Assembly (NCBI GenBank): GCA_964596185.1
Contig: CAZQUE010000010.1
Location: 28,081 to 92,080 of the forward strand
Direction of reading: 5' to 3'
Origin: DYKG01 sp964596185
Lineage (GTDB): Bacteria; Muiribacteriota; Ozemobacteria; Ozemobacterales; Ozemobacteraceae
Length of the DNA: 64,000 bases
Under the pieces are notes generated by a model, which was not told where the DNA came from, ran no database searches, and saw nothing but the letters and a program-made list of their open reading frames with translations. Position numbers and translations under genes: made by a program. Positions within the stretch are counted from its first letter, which is position 1; every line of letters starts with the position of its first letter. This document shows, in pieces, positions 41,974-51,177 of the stretch.

Positions 41974-44247
41974 ATGATAAGCAAAGACTTGGACATCATT
42001 CTACAGGCAGTAATCGAAGAGGCGTCGAAAAGGCGCCATGAATATCTCACCGTTGAGCATCTGCTTTACGGCATTGCTTACGACCCGATCGGAATAAAAA
42101 TTCTCAAGGCTTGCGACTGTAACATTGAAGAACTCAGAAGCGATCTTGAAGAATATTTTACCAAACAGGTGCCGAAAATTCCCGGCGACAAAGTTGCCGA
42201 GCCTGTGCCTACTCTTGGATTCCAGCGGGTTTTTCAGCGAATGATTATTCAGGTACAGGCTTCCGAAAAGAAAGAGGCCACGGCCGGTGATCTTCTTGTA
42301 TCGATCTTCACCGAAGGGGAATCACATGCGCTGTTCTTTTTACAAAAGCAGAGCATCAGCCAGCTCGATGTGCTCAATTACATCTCACATGGCGTGGTTA
42401 AAGCCTCTGAAGAAGGTGGAGAAGGCTACTCCGAAGCCGGTGTCGAGCCTGCCGAAACCGCTGAAGGTGCAGAAGCTGAGGGCGTGAAAGACCCGCTGCG
42501 CCATTTTGCCGAATGCCTTAACGACAAAGCGGCCCGTGGTACGATTGACCCATTGATCGGGCGACGTAACGAGGTTTCGCGGGCGGTAATCATTCTCAAT
42601 CGGCGCAAAAAGAACAATATTATCTTTGTCGGCGAGCCCGGGGTCGGCAAAACCGCTCTGGTAGAAGGAATCGCTTTGCGCATTCATCATGGTGAAGTTC
42701 CGGAAACACTCAAGGATACAAAGATATACTCTCTCGATATGGGGGCTTTGCTGGCGGGAACCCGCTATCGCGGCGATTTCGAGGCCAGGTTGAAAGCGAC
42801 GATAAAAAGCCTGGAAAAGATTCCAAATGTAGTTCTTTTTATCGATGAAATTCATACGATTATTGGCGCTGGAGCAGTCAGCGGCGGCGCCCTCGATGCC
42901 GCCAACATTCTCAAACCGGCGCTTGGTTCAGGCAAATTTCGCTGCATTGGCACAACCACTTTCGAAGAATACAAAAGCTTCGATAAAGACCGTGCCTTTT
43001 CGCGGCGCTTTCAGAAAATAGATCTCTATGAGCCGACCGTCGCTGAAACCAGAAAGATTCTTTTCGGCCTCAAGCCGGTTTACGAAAAGTTTCATGGCGT
43101 AACCTACAGCAAAAAAGCATTGAGTGCAGCTGCCGAACTATCGGCCAAATACATTCAGGAACACTTTTTACCAGACAAGGCCATCGATGTTCTCGATGAA
43201 GCAGCTACTATTCTCAAGTTGTCAAAGCGTTTCAGGAAGCGTAAATGCGTTATTACCGCCGATATCGAGAAGGCGGTCGCAAAAATCGCCCGCATTCCAC
43301 CCAAGCGAATCTCGACTTCTGATCTCGAAAAGCTCCACAATTTGCAGGCTGAACTGCAAAAGGTCATCTTTGGCCAGGATCCGGCGATTGAAGCGATGGT
43401 GCGCGCAATAAAGATTTCTCGCGCCGGCATGACCGGCACTACCCGGCCGGTCGGTTCATTCCTGTTTACCGGGCCGACCGGGGTCGGCAAAACCGAGGTG
43501 GCCAAACAGCTCGCACTTAACCTAGGCGTCAATTTTCTGCGCTTCGACATGAGTGAATACATGGAAAAGCATGCGGTTGCCCGCTTTATCGGTGCGCCTC
43601 CCGGTTATATAGGTTATGAACGGGGTGGGGCGCTTACCGACTCGATCAGAAAGCACCCCTATTCGGTGCTGTTGCTCGATGAAATTGAAAAGGCCCATGA
43701 AGATGTTTTCAACATTCTTCTGCAGGTCATGGATTACGCAACTTTGACTGACAACACCGGTAAAAAGGCGGATTTTCGCAATGTCATCGTCATCATGACT
43801 TCAAATGCCGGGGCTCGCGAAATGGCAAAGGGCTCAATCGGCTTTTCCCAGAGTGAAAAAGACGTTGAATGGAAGGGCAAGGCCGCAATTGAAAAGCTGT
43901 TTTCGCCGGAGTTTCGCAATCGTCTCGATGGCATCATCAATTTCGCACCACTTTCGCAGGAAGTAATGGAAAAAGTCGTCGACAAATTCATTGCTGAGCT
44001 CAACGGGCAGCTGCACGAGCGTGAAGTTGAATTGAAGCTTGAAGAGCCGGCTCGACAATGGCTGGCCGAGAAAGGTTATGATTCTGTGCATGGTGCCCGA
44101 CCGCTTGCCCGGGTCATTCAAAAAGAGATTAAAGATGCCCTTGCGGAAGAAATTCTTTTCGGAAAGCTCAGCAAAGGCGGTTTGGTCGAGATTTCCGTCG
44201 CTGATGACCAACTCAGCTTCAATATTGTCGGAAAAAATTCTAATTAA
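41974..44247 (+). CDS. clpA: ClpA unfoldase, ATP-binding subunit of ClpAP protease
   Basis: 757 residues: N-domain 1-140, acidic linker rich in Glu/Ala 143-170, AAA domain D1 with Walker A GEPGVGKT (220-227) and Walker B VVLFIDE (286-292), and D2 with Walker A GPTGVGKT (500-507) and LLLDE. It has no ClpB-type middle domain. The IGF loop (SIGFSQ, 621-626) that docks onto ClpP is present, so a ClpP partner should exist elsewhere. With ClpS it unfolds N-degron substrates. It is now separated from clpS by 3.7 kb. Confidence 0.95.
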   Translation: MISKDLDIILQAVIEEASKRRHEYLTVEHLLYGIAYDPIGIKILKACDCNIEELRSDLEEYFTKQVPKIPGDKVAEPVPTLGFQRVFQRMIIQVQASEKKEATAGDLLVSIFTEGESHALFFLQKQSISQLDVLNYISHGVVKASEEGGEGYSEAGVEPAETAEGAEAEGVKDPLRHFAECLNDKAARGTIDPLIGRRNEVSRAVIILNRRKKNNIIFVGEPGVGKTALVEGIALRIHHGEVPETLKDTKIYSLDMGALLAGTRYRGDFEARLKATIKSLEKIPNVVLFIDEIHTIIGAGAVSGGALDAANILKPALGSGKFRCIGTTTFEEYKSFDKDRAFSRRFQKIDLYEPTVAETRKILFGLKPVYEKFHGVTYSKKALSAAAELSAKYIQEHFLPDKAIDVLDEAATILKLSKRFRKRKCVITADIEKAVAKIARIPPKRISTSDLEKLHNLQAELQKVIFGQDPAIEAMVRAIKISRAGMTGTTRPVGSFLFTGPTGVGKTEVAKQLALNLGVNFLRFDMSEYMEKHAVARFIGAPPGYIGYERGGALTDSIRKHPYSVLLLDEIEKAHEDVFNILLQVMDYATLTDNTGKKADFRNVIVIMTSNAGAREMAKGSIGFSQSEKDVEWKGKAAIEKLFSPEFRNRLDGIINFAPLSQEVMEKVVDKFIAELNGQLHEREVELKLEEPARQWLAEKGYDSVHGARPLARVIQKEIKDALAEEILFGKLSKGGLVEISVADDQLSFNIVGKNSN

Positions 44248-44367
44248 TTGTAATTTATTTTTCGACACCTGCCGATGAGACACGCGGCGTATTATACGCT
44301 GTAAAATGTCTGTTCGGTCCGGTGCAATCGTTGCCGGCTTCTGATGCAGACGACAAAGGAGCTGGGT

Positions 44368-45648
44368 ATGAAAAGAAATACCGCAATAGTCGCATTGGCC
44401 GCCTGGCTGTTAACGGCGCCGGTCTGGGCTCAGCAGAGCTATGCGCAACGGCAGCTGAAGCAAAATGGTTTCAGTGCCGGGATGCAGCAGGCCATCAATC
44501 GAAGTGCCGATCCATATCAGGAAACCCGCAATGCCCCAGAGTATTATGGGCAAAGCCAGGCTCTGCCGCCAATAACCGTTCCCGCAAACAGCAGTGGCCC
44601 TGCGCCGCAGATGACCCTGCCGCCGATTACCGGAAATGTGAATACAACTTATGAAGGTGGCCTGACAACTCAGGTGGCTGCCCCAATACAGCGCCCTGCG
44701 CCGGTAGTGAAAAGCGGTGCCCGACGAGCTACCGGGGGAAATGAGATCTATTCTCAGGAACCGCTGAATCTGCCGCCGGTAACCACTTTGCCGGTTCCTT
44801 CACGAACCGCTTTGCCGCCTATTTCAGATGATACCATGATGATGGTGCCACTCGAAGAAGCTGTAACCAGGGTGCTTGCCTGTAACTTCAAAGGGTTGAC
44901 CGGTTTGTTGCATACCACAGCCGCTGATGTCAGCAAGGCCGGCTCTTTCAAAATGGGCTTCCATTCAAGCTGGTTCACTCTCGATCGGGTTTATGACCGC
45001 GTTCTTGCCAGCGGCGAAAGTGGTGATATGCTTGAATTGCCGATATTCTTCAACTATGCAGTTACCGACGATCTTGAAATAGTTTATACCATTCCGGTTA
45101 TCGATTACACGATCAAATCGCGGATTCTCTGGACTCGTGACATTTCTGAGTCGGGTGCCGGTGATTCAAATCTTGGTTTTAAATATCGCGTTTTCGACAA
45201 TCCGAAATATCAGATGCGCGGCGCCTTTGGTCTTGGCTTCAAGTTTCCGACCGGAAACGATGACAAGGGGCTGGGCACCGGTAAAACCGATTTCGAAATC
45301 TATACCGCCTTCAGTAAGAACTTCGAAAAGATCGTTGCTCACCTGAATCTTGGTTACATCATGACCGGCGACCCCAACACCCAGTTTTACCCCGATGGCC
45401 TTGCCGACAAATTTTATTACAACATCGGCATCGAATATCCGCATACTCACAATGTTACGGTTATGGCTGAAGTTAACGGTGAAGACTGGGGCGCAGAAGG
45501 GATGAAAGTCGATGTAACACCGGGTTTGCGCTATACGCCGACCGAAAACTTTGCGCTTGAAGTAGGAGTGCCGATAGCGGTTACCAACGATCAGCGCTAC
45601 GGCTATAACTATCGCCTGGTGCTGGGCTTGACCACTTTCTTTCAGTAA
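44368..45648 (+). CDS. exported beta-barrel-like protein (MetA/phenol-degradation-type outer membrane family)
   Basis: 426 residues from ATG 44368, with AAGGAG upstream. The signal peptide (about 1-22) ends PVWAQQ. Residues 25-175 are Pro/Gln/Asn-rich and low in complexity, likely a disordered linker, with repeated LPPIT-like phrases. Residues about 180-426 alternate amphipathic strands with many Gly and Tyr and end in FFQ, as expected for an outer-membrane barrel. The GLGFKFPTGNDDKG stretch resembles the Phenol_MetA_deg family of unknown transport role. A perfect terminator follows. Confidence 0.72.
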   Translation: MKRNTAIVALAAWLLTAPVWAQQSYAQRQLKQNGFSAGMQQAINRSADPYQETRNAPEYYGQSQALPPITVPANSSGPAPQMTLPPITGNVNTTYEGGLTTQVAAPIQRPAPVVKSGARRATGGNEIYSQEPLNLPPVTTLPVPSRTALPPISDDTMMMVPLEEAVTRVLACNFKGLTGLLHTTAADVSKAGSFKMGFHSSWFTLDRVYDRVLASGESGDMLELPIFFNYAVTDDLEIVYTIPVIDYTIKSRILWTRDISESGAGDSNLGFKYRVFDNPKYQMRGAFGLGFKFPTGNDDKGLGTGKTDFEIYTAFSKNFEKIVAHLNLGYIMTGDPNTQFYPDGLADKFYYNIGIEYPHTHNVTVMAEVNGEDWGAEGMKVDVTPGLRYTPTENFALEVGVPIAVTNDQRYGYNYRLVLGLTTFFQ

Positions 45649-45669
45649 AACAAACGACTATTGCTTAAA

Positions 45670-45706
45670 AAAACAAGCTCTGATGCATTGCATCAGAGCT
45701 TGTTTT
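45670..45706. terminator. bidirectional intrinsic terminator
   Basis: A perfect 17-bp stem (45670-45686 with 45690-45706) with a three-base loop ATT. The left arm begins AAAACAAGC and the right arm ends GCTTGTTTT, so it can work both ways. It lies between the convergent barrel-like and SPFH genes. Confidence 0.92.
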
Positions 45707-45720
45707 ACGATCGCGTTATT

Positions 45721-46872
45721 TTACATTGGCGGTGGGGGAGGAGGAGGAGCCTGGTTGAACATGCCTGAAAGACCGGGTACTTCGCCGGCTTTTTTCCAGC
45801 CATCCTGGCCTGCGGTCCAAACCATGGTGTCCTTGGTGAACTGGCCGTTAGCAGCCATGTTCTGCAGATCAGCCGGGCTGAAGGGCCCCTGGGTCTGACC
45901 ATTTACCGCGACATGCCACTGAGCCATCGGTGGTGGCGGTGGGGCCATCGGCGCTTGCTGCTGCATGCCCATACCCATCATGCCGGCCATTCCGTTACCC
46001 ATTCCCATGCCCATACCCATGCCCATGCCAACGCCGGCACCGGCCATACCATTGGGGTTAGCGGCGGCAGTGTTGAGAGCATTGAGTCTTTCAATAGTTG
46101 AATAAGCGTTCAGACCCTGGGCATTGATGTTACCCATGGCGTTGATTGCGTGTGCATCAGCCATTTTGTCGGAAATCTTGTCGATGCGTTCCTGGGTTTT
46201 TTCATCAAAATCGGTGTTTTCGATGCGGAAATCGCTCATTTCAAAGCCGAGTAGAGCGAATTCAGGAGCGACGAGTTCGGTCAGCTTTTTCGAAAGTTCA
46301 AGACGATGCTTGTCGATTTCTGCATAACTGAAGCTGGCTTCGGCAAAAACATCGGCCAGCGGGGTCATGATGCGGTCAACGATAACGTTGCGAATTGCAC
46401 TGATCGGCACAGCAGCCTGATTGCTGGCAATTTCGGTGAAGAATTTTCTGACGTCGGTGATATGAAATGAGAAATTGCCGAAAGCTCTCATTCCGACCGG
46501 GAATTTATAAACCGGATCGGAATATTTGATTGGCGATTTGGTTCCCCATTTCTGGTTAAGGAATTCGGTGATGCGTACGAAATAGATTCTGGCCTTGTGT
46601 TCAGATTCAAAACCCTGCATGATTTTGCTGATGGTGGTCCAGAAGGGGAGGTTCGCAGTGCGTAGTTCGAACATGCCCGGATAATCGTGAATTGCCTTGA
46701 CCTGCCCTTCGTAAACGAAAATTGCAGCCTGGCCCGGGTTGATAATGAGTTTGGAGGCATTTTTCAGTTCGTCGGTGCTGCCCTGCCACTGCCAGATCAG
46801 AAGATCAGGATCGGCGTCGACCCACTCAATAACCGATTTGACCTGGCCTTTAACGAAATCCATAATTCCCAT
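45721..46872 (-). CDS. SPFH-domain protein with Gly/Met repeat and GYF_2 domain
   Basis: 383 residues. Residues 20-245 are an SPFH/Band-7-like domain of the YdjI (virion-core-like) group, without a membrane anchor. A GM-dipeptide repeat lies near 275-300 and is followed by a Pro run. Residues about 317-367 are a GYF_2 (DUF4339) domain (GQTQGPFSPADLQ, then VWTAGQDGW), which usually binds proline-rich partners. The C-terminus is a poly-Pro tail, so self-binding is possible. GGGAGG lies about ten bases before ATG. SPFH-GYF proteins may organise assemblies at the membrane face. Confidence 0.85.
   Translation of the reverse strand: MGIMDFVKGQVKSVIEWVDADPDLLIWQWQGSTDELKNASKLIINPGQAAIFVYEGQVKAIHDYPGMFELRTANLPFWTTISKIMQGFESEHKARIYFVRITEFLNQKWGTKSPIKYSDPVYKFPVGMRAFGNFSFHITDVRKFFTEIASNQAAVPISAIRNVIVDRIMTPLADVFAEASFSYAEIDKHRLELSKKLTELVAPEFALLGFEMSDFRIENTDFDEKTQERIDKISDKMADAHAINAMGNINAQGLNAYSTIERLNALNTAAANPNGMAGAGVGMGMGMGMGMGNGMAGMMGMGMQQQAPMAPPPPPMAQWHVAVNGQTQGPFSPADLQNMAANGQFTKDTMVWTAGQDGWKKAGEVPGLSGMFNQAPPPPPPPM
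45985..46040 (-). repeat. short tandem repeat encoding Gly-Met dipeptides
   Basis: A six-base unit read on the plus strand as CCCATG/CCCATA repeats several times inside the SPFH gene. It codes for the GM run and could change length by slipped replication. Confidence 0.7.
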
Positions 46873-46931
46873 TTTTACTTTTCCTCCCGTAAATTCTGAT
46901 AAAACCAGTACTTGAGAAGCAGGTTTTTAAC

Positions 46932-46961
46932 AGTATAATGTTTTTTGTGTAAAATTTACAA
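46932..46961 (-). promoter_or_regulatory. promoter of the SPFH gene
   Basis: On the minus strand, TTGTAA (46956-46961) and TATACT (46932-46937) have an 18-base spacer. It lies about 60 bases before the ATG at 46872, in the gap shared with the divergent ankyrin gene. Confidence 0.45.
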
Positions 46962-46995
46962 TAGGTTGATACAATAATTTCAAAAGGGAGAAAAA

Positions 46996-47565
46996 ATGGC
47001 AGACCCGGAAATCAGCCTTCTTGCGGCAGTTAATCAAAAGAATTCAGAACTCGCTCTTGCTTTGATAAAGTCTGGAGCTGATGTTCGCCAGTCAGACGAA
47101 ATCGGAGTAACCTCTTTGCATCAGGCCGGAAAATTCGGCATGATGGAAGTTGTGCGGGCGTTGGTCGCTGCCGGCGCCGATGTTAATGCTGCCAACCGCG
47201 ACGGAGTTACCCCGTTGATATGGGCTGCGGCTCGCTCAAAGCCAGAAAGCTTCAAATTTTTGCTTGAACATGGTGCAAAAATTACCGATACCGACTGTGA
47301 CGGCTGGCGACCCTTACATTGGGCTGCGTTTCGCGGCTGTCTGCCGATCGTGAAAATGCTTGTCGAGCTCAAAGATGAAATCAACAGGCCTGACAAAGAT
47401 GGCTGGACGCCGCTGCATCTGGCTGCACAACAGGGGTATCCAGAAATTGTCGCAGAACTGCTGGCCGCCGGAGCCGACAAAACCGCAAAAAATGACAGTG
47501 ACCAGACCGCTGCCGATCTGGCCACTCTGCAGAAACACGCTGAAGTTAAGACTATTCTGCTCTAA
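46996..47565 (+). CDS. cytoplasmic ankyrin-repeat protein
   Basis: 189 residues, nearly all ankyrin repeats: about five units of 33 residues (for example TSLHQAGKFG, TPLIWAAARS, RPLHWAAFRG, TPLHLAAQQG). It has no signal peptide. AAAGGGAG lies about seven bases before ATG. It is divergent from the SPFH gene and its stop overlaps the convergent M48 protease by 14 bases. Binding partner unknown. Confidence 0.9.
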   Translation: MADPEISLLAAVNQKNSELALALIKSGADVRQSDEIGVTSLHQAGKFGMMEVVRALVAAGADVNAANRDGVTPLIWAAARSKPESFKFLLEHGAKITDTDCDGWRPLHWAAFRGCLPIVKMLVELKDEINRPDKDGWTPLHLAAQQGYPEIVAELLAAGADKTAKNDSDQTAADLATLQKHAEVKTILL

Positions 47566-48448
47566 CTGAAGTGCTGGTTCCCTCATCGACATCGAGGTGA
47601 CTGATGCCGGTAACTTTGGAAAAGTCGCCGCTCTGAACCCAACTGTCGAGGTGCTTGGCCCGCAGAATCAGAAATGGATGGCTCATTCGTGCTGAAATGA
47701 GCGCGGTATAAGTCTTGTTGATGAATGAGTAATCGGTGGCTTCTTCGAAAGACCTGATCTGGCGCAAAAACTCCCCTTCGTCCATTTCGTCGTAAAGCTT
47801 GGGCGAACCCGCGCCTAGTTTCATGAATGAACGATTGGCGGCTGCCTGGCTTTGAATGCCGATCAAGCCGCAGCGGTCGCAGGAAAGCTCAGATTTTCTT
47901 TCCCAATCGAAAAGGGCCAGCTGCAAGCCTGTGCTGAGCAGACTTGAGAGCCCGAGGGTTGCCGAGGCAGCTATTTCCAATACCAGTTTGAAATTGCGGG
48001 CCATGGTTTTGTAAAGAACGTGTCCACATTTGATGTGACCAAGCTCGTGACAGAGCACAAAGAAAAGTTCTTCGTCGCCCATGGTTTCGACCACTCCGGA
48101 AGTCAGAACGATGAAAGGCTTGGTGTGCCCGTAGGTATAGGCATTGGGCATCGGATCGGTGGTGATGTAAAGCTCCGGCTCATCCATGTCGAGAATGCGG
48201 GTCGCCAGGCGCAGCATTTCGCGCAGACGCGGGAACATCTTGCCCTTAACCTGAACGTTACTGGCGAGGTTAGTGATTCTGAAAAACTGTTCAAAGCCAT
48301 GCTCCATCAATTTCGAAATCAGAAATTCGAAACCGGGAATTGCCTGCAGCGCTTTTACGGCCTGGTGATCCCAGGGGTGCTGAAAGTCTTCGGCCTTGAG
48401 ATTGGGGAAGGTCTTGAGTCTGCGTTGAAAAAACTGTTCCTGTTCCAT
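47552..48448 (-). CDS. M48-family zinc metallopeptidase
   Basis: 298 residues from ATG 48448 (GAGAGG upstream). The zinc site is HELGH, and the third ligand is in the downstream SELSCDR block, as in HtpX/Ste24-type M48 enzymes. Unlike HtpX it lacks two N-terminal membrane helices, having at most a short hydrophobic stretch after the active site (about 160-190), so it is probably a soluble or weakly membrane-bound protease. It resembles the stand-alone M48 proteins found beside SPFH or ankyrin genes. Substrate unknown. Confidence 0.85.
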   Translation of the reverse strand: MEQEQFFQRRLKTFPNLKAEDFQHPWDHQAVKALQAIPGFEFLISKLMEHGFEQFFRITNLASNVQVKGKMFPRLREMLRLATRILDMDEPELYITTDPMPNAYTYGHTKPFIVLTSGVVETMGDEELFFVLCHELGHIKCGHVLYKTMARNFKLVLEIAASATLGLSSLLSTGLQLALFDWERKSELSCDRCGLIGIQSQAAANRSFMKLGAGSPKLYDEMDEGEFLRQIRSFEEATDYSFINKTYTALISARMSHPFLILRAKHLDSWVQSGDFSKVTGISHLDVDEGTSTSVRAE

Positions 48449-48643
48449 GTTGCCTCTCTTACAAAAAAATTGATCGAGCAAAAGTTCTATTGATAAGCAT
48501 ATAGCAGTTTTGCCGTATTTTCAAACTTTGTTGCAGTTGCCTGGTGGTAGATCTCGTGATAATCTGCTAAAGCAATAGACAAGCGCCCGTTTCGTGAAAA
48601 GAAATAAATTTTTCGAACTGAATATACAGGAGTTACCCTAAAC

Positions 48644-50890
48644 ATGGCCCCTGCCAGACAAGCTGACGAGAATGCCAATAAATTCGGAACCTTCGGAGGA
48701 GTCTTTACTCCGAGCATTCTTACCATTTTCGGCGTTATCATGTTCATGCGTGCCAACTTTGTCGTTGGCCAGGCCGGCATTTTTTCGGCAATTCTCATTC
48801 TGATTATTGCCAAGTCGATTACTTTTCTGACAACCCTGTCGGTTTCGGCCATCGCTACCAACATGCAGGTGCGCGGTGGTGGTGCCTATTTCATGATTTC
48901 CCGGGTGCTCGGCCCGGAATTTGGCGGCGCAATCGGACTGGCGTTGTTTTTTGCCCAGGCCTTATCGGTGCCATTCTATCTCCTGGGTTTTTCGGAAGCG
49001 GTAATGCGCACCTTTCCAGGCCATGAAAGCTGGTTTTCTGCCATAACCCTGATTTCTGCCGCAATTCTCTTCGTCGTCGCCTATGTCGGCGCCGATTGGG
49101 CGATAAAAACCCAATTCGTTATCATGGTTGTGCTTTTTGCTTCGATCGCGACCTTCATGATTGGTGCAGTTAATAGTTTTTCCATCGAAGTTTTCAATGC
49201 CAATGTGGTCAGTGCCTACACTCAAATCGAAAACGGCCAGGGAAACTATGATTTCTGGATGATTTTTGCCATCTATTTCCCGGCGGTTACCGGCATACTT
49301 GCGGGCATAAATATGTCCGGTGATCTGAAAAATCCGGCTGAAAGCATTCCTGCCGGCACATTTCTTGCCGTTATTGTCGGATTCGTCGTGTATCTGTTAC
49401 AGATTGTCGTTTGTGGCGGCGCTTTTCTTCGTGCTGACCTGATTCAGCAGCCCTACGATATTCTGGTTAACAATGCTTTTTTGGGCGCCGGCTTTCTGGT
49501 TGCCGCCGGAGTTTATGCGGCGACACTTTCAAGCGCCCTGGGCAGTTATCTCGGCGCTCCGCGAATTTTGCAGGCCGTTGCCAGAGACGGAATCGTCGAG
49601 AATCTGAGATATTTCGCCCATGGCGAACCTGGCACCGACGAGCCGAAAAGGGCAATCGTGCTTACAGGAATCATTACCGCACTGGTTATTTTCTGGGCTT
49701 CCAAGCAGACAGGCGGCAGCGCCCTGAATATAGTGGCTTCGATCATTACCATGTTCTTTCTTTTTACTTACGGCATGGTTAATGTCGCTGCTTTTACCGA
49801 AGCTTACAGCCATAATCCTTCTTTTAGACCGAGATTCAAATACTTTCACTGGTTCCTCGCCCTGCTTGGTGCGATCGGTTGTATTTTCGCCGCATTTCTC
49901 ATCGATGCCCGAGACGCTTTTGTCGCGGTTCTCATTCTTTATGGTCTGTTTCGCTACGTTCGCAACAAAGATTTAAAAATGGCATTTGGTGACGTCAGAC
50001 GCGGGTTCATCTACACCAATGTCCGTGATAATCTTATCGCTCTTGCCGATATGGCCGAAGACTCGCGCAATTGGCGCCCCTCATTGCTTGTTTTCAGCGG
50101 TAACCCTTCAAGCCGTGAAACTCTGGCTACCTATTCGGTATGGCTGGAATCAGGTCGCGGTATCGTCATGATGGCTTATATTCTCCAGGGTGAGATTCAA
50201 AATCTGCATCGACAGAAAGAGACCGCTGAAAAGCAGCTGAAACATTATTGCAGCGAGCGCAATATCAGGGTTTTTCCCCATGTCGTCATTGCCGAAAACA
50301 TTGCCGGTGGTATTGAAACCTGTTTGCAGGGAACGGCAATCGGACCGTTGCGACCGAATCTGGTCATGTTTGGTTGGCCCACCGATCCGAAGATCGCCGC
50401 AACTATCCTGCAAAAATGCCGAACGGCAGCCCTGCTGCAAATGGGGCAACTTCTTCTTTTTGATCGCGGTCTGCCTGACCACCACCCTGAAAGTCGGCGA
50501 ATAGATGTCTGGTGGCGCGGTCGCAAGAACGGCTCTTTGATGATTGTTCTGGCTCATCTTTTGCAGAATAACTATGAATGGTCTCAGGCAAAAATCAGAG
50601 TTTTGCGCCTGGTTGAACATGAAGCCGGCATTTCTCCCGCCATGGAAAGCCTGCAGCAACTTCTCGACGACGCGCGTCTCACCGGTCAGGCGGTTGCTCT
50701 GGCCTCTGATCGCCCGGTCCACCAGATTATCCGTGAAAAATCCGGAGATGCCGATCTGGTGTTTCTTGGTTTCGAGATTCCCGAACCAGGAAAAGAAGAG
50801 GCCTGGCTTCAGACCTATCAAAAAATGCTTGAATGGCTGCCAACTACAATAGTTGTACACTGTGCCCGTGATACTGACCTGCTCGAATAA
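48644..50890 (+). CDS. SLC12-like APC-superfamily cation-chloride or amino-acid transporter
   Basis: 748 residues. Residues 1-460 hold about 12 membrane helices. The opening GGVFTPSILTIFGVIMFMR matches the first helix of Na-K-Cl cotransporters and related amino acid permeases. The following VRGGGAYFMISR and GINMSGDLKNPAES are family marks. The last 280 residues are a cytoplasmic domain with two USP-like halves, typical of bacterial SLC12 relatives. Transported ions are not determined. AGGAG is about 12 bases before the ATG. I saw no c-di-AMP riboswitch in the 195-base upstream gap. Confidence 0.88.
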   Translation: MAPARQADENANKFGTFGGVFTPSILTIFGVIMFMRANFVVGQAGIFSAILILIIAKSITFLTTLSVSAIATNMQVRGGGAYFMISRVLGPEFGGAIGLALFFAQALSVPFYLLGFSEAVMRTFPGHESWFSAITLISAAILFVVAYVGADWAIKTQFVIMVVLFASIATFMIGAVNSFSIEVFNANVVSAYTQIENGQGNYDFWMIFAIYFPAVTGILAGINMSGDLKNPAESIPAGTFLAVIVGFVVYLLQIVVCGGAFLRADLIQQPYDILVNNAFLGAGFLVAAGVYAATLSSALGSYLGAPRILQAVARDGIVENLRYFAHGEPGTDEPKRAIVLTGIITALVIFWASKQTGGSALNIVASIITMFFLFTYGMVNVAAFTEAYSHNPSFRPRFKYFHWFLALLGAIGCIFAAFLIDARDAFVAVLILYGLFRYVRNKDLKMAFGDVRRGFIYTNVRDNLIALADMAEDSRNWRPSLLVFSGNPSSRETLATYSVWLESGRGIVMMAYILQGEIQNLHRQKETAEKQLKHYCSERNIRVFPHVVIAENIAGGIETCLQGTAIGPLRPNLVMFGWPTDPKIAATILQKCRTAALLQMGQLLLFDRGLPDHHPESRRIDVWWRGRKNGSLMIVLAHLLQNNYEWSQAKIRVLRLVEHEAGISPAMESLQQLLDDARLTGQAVALASDRPVHQIIREKSGDADLVFLGFEIPEPGKEEAWLQTYQKMLEWLPTTIVVHCARDTDLLE

Positions 50891-50903
50891 AACCCCTGTC
50901 TGG

Positions 50904-51122
50904 TCAGCTTAACAATGAAATCAGGTCACTTATCAGACTATAGATTCCCGTGCCGATGATCAGCACCCAGAAAGGTGCGCGATAGTAAAAAAAGTCAGTC
51001 GGCTGGGGTTCGTTTTCTTCTTCATCAGCTTCATTGATCAGATTGCGCCAATGCTTGAGGCCGTAAGCGAGAAGGCTTACCAACAGAACGAAAAGACAGA
51101 AGTTCAGAATTACTATCCACAT
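50904..51122 (-). CDS. small two-helix membrane protein
   Basis: 72 residues. Membrane helices at about 2-22 and 50-68 flank an acidic loop (EADEEENEPQP). No family recognised. It is convergent with the SLC12-like gene and 55 bases after the start-side neighbour on its own strand. A gene of this size with two clean helices is probably real, but evidence is limited. Confidence 0.5.
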   Translation of the reverse strand: MWIVILNFCLFVLLVSLLAYGLKHWRNLINEADEEENEPQPTDFFYYRAPFWVLIIGTGIYSLISDLISLLS

Positions 51123-51177
51123 TGTTCATCAGCATAAGGTTGCCGATGGTTGTCGGTCAATCAAAATTTTGGCCGAA

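Noticed and set aside
45985..46040. CRISPR-like short repeat array
   Set aside because: The repeats are six-base tandem units inside a coding region with no spacers; they encode a Gly-Met run.
48449..48643. Possible c-di-AMP riboswitch before the SLC12-like transporter
   Set aside because: The gap is short and I could not find the paired helices of that aptamer.
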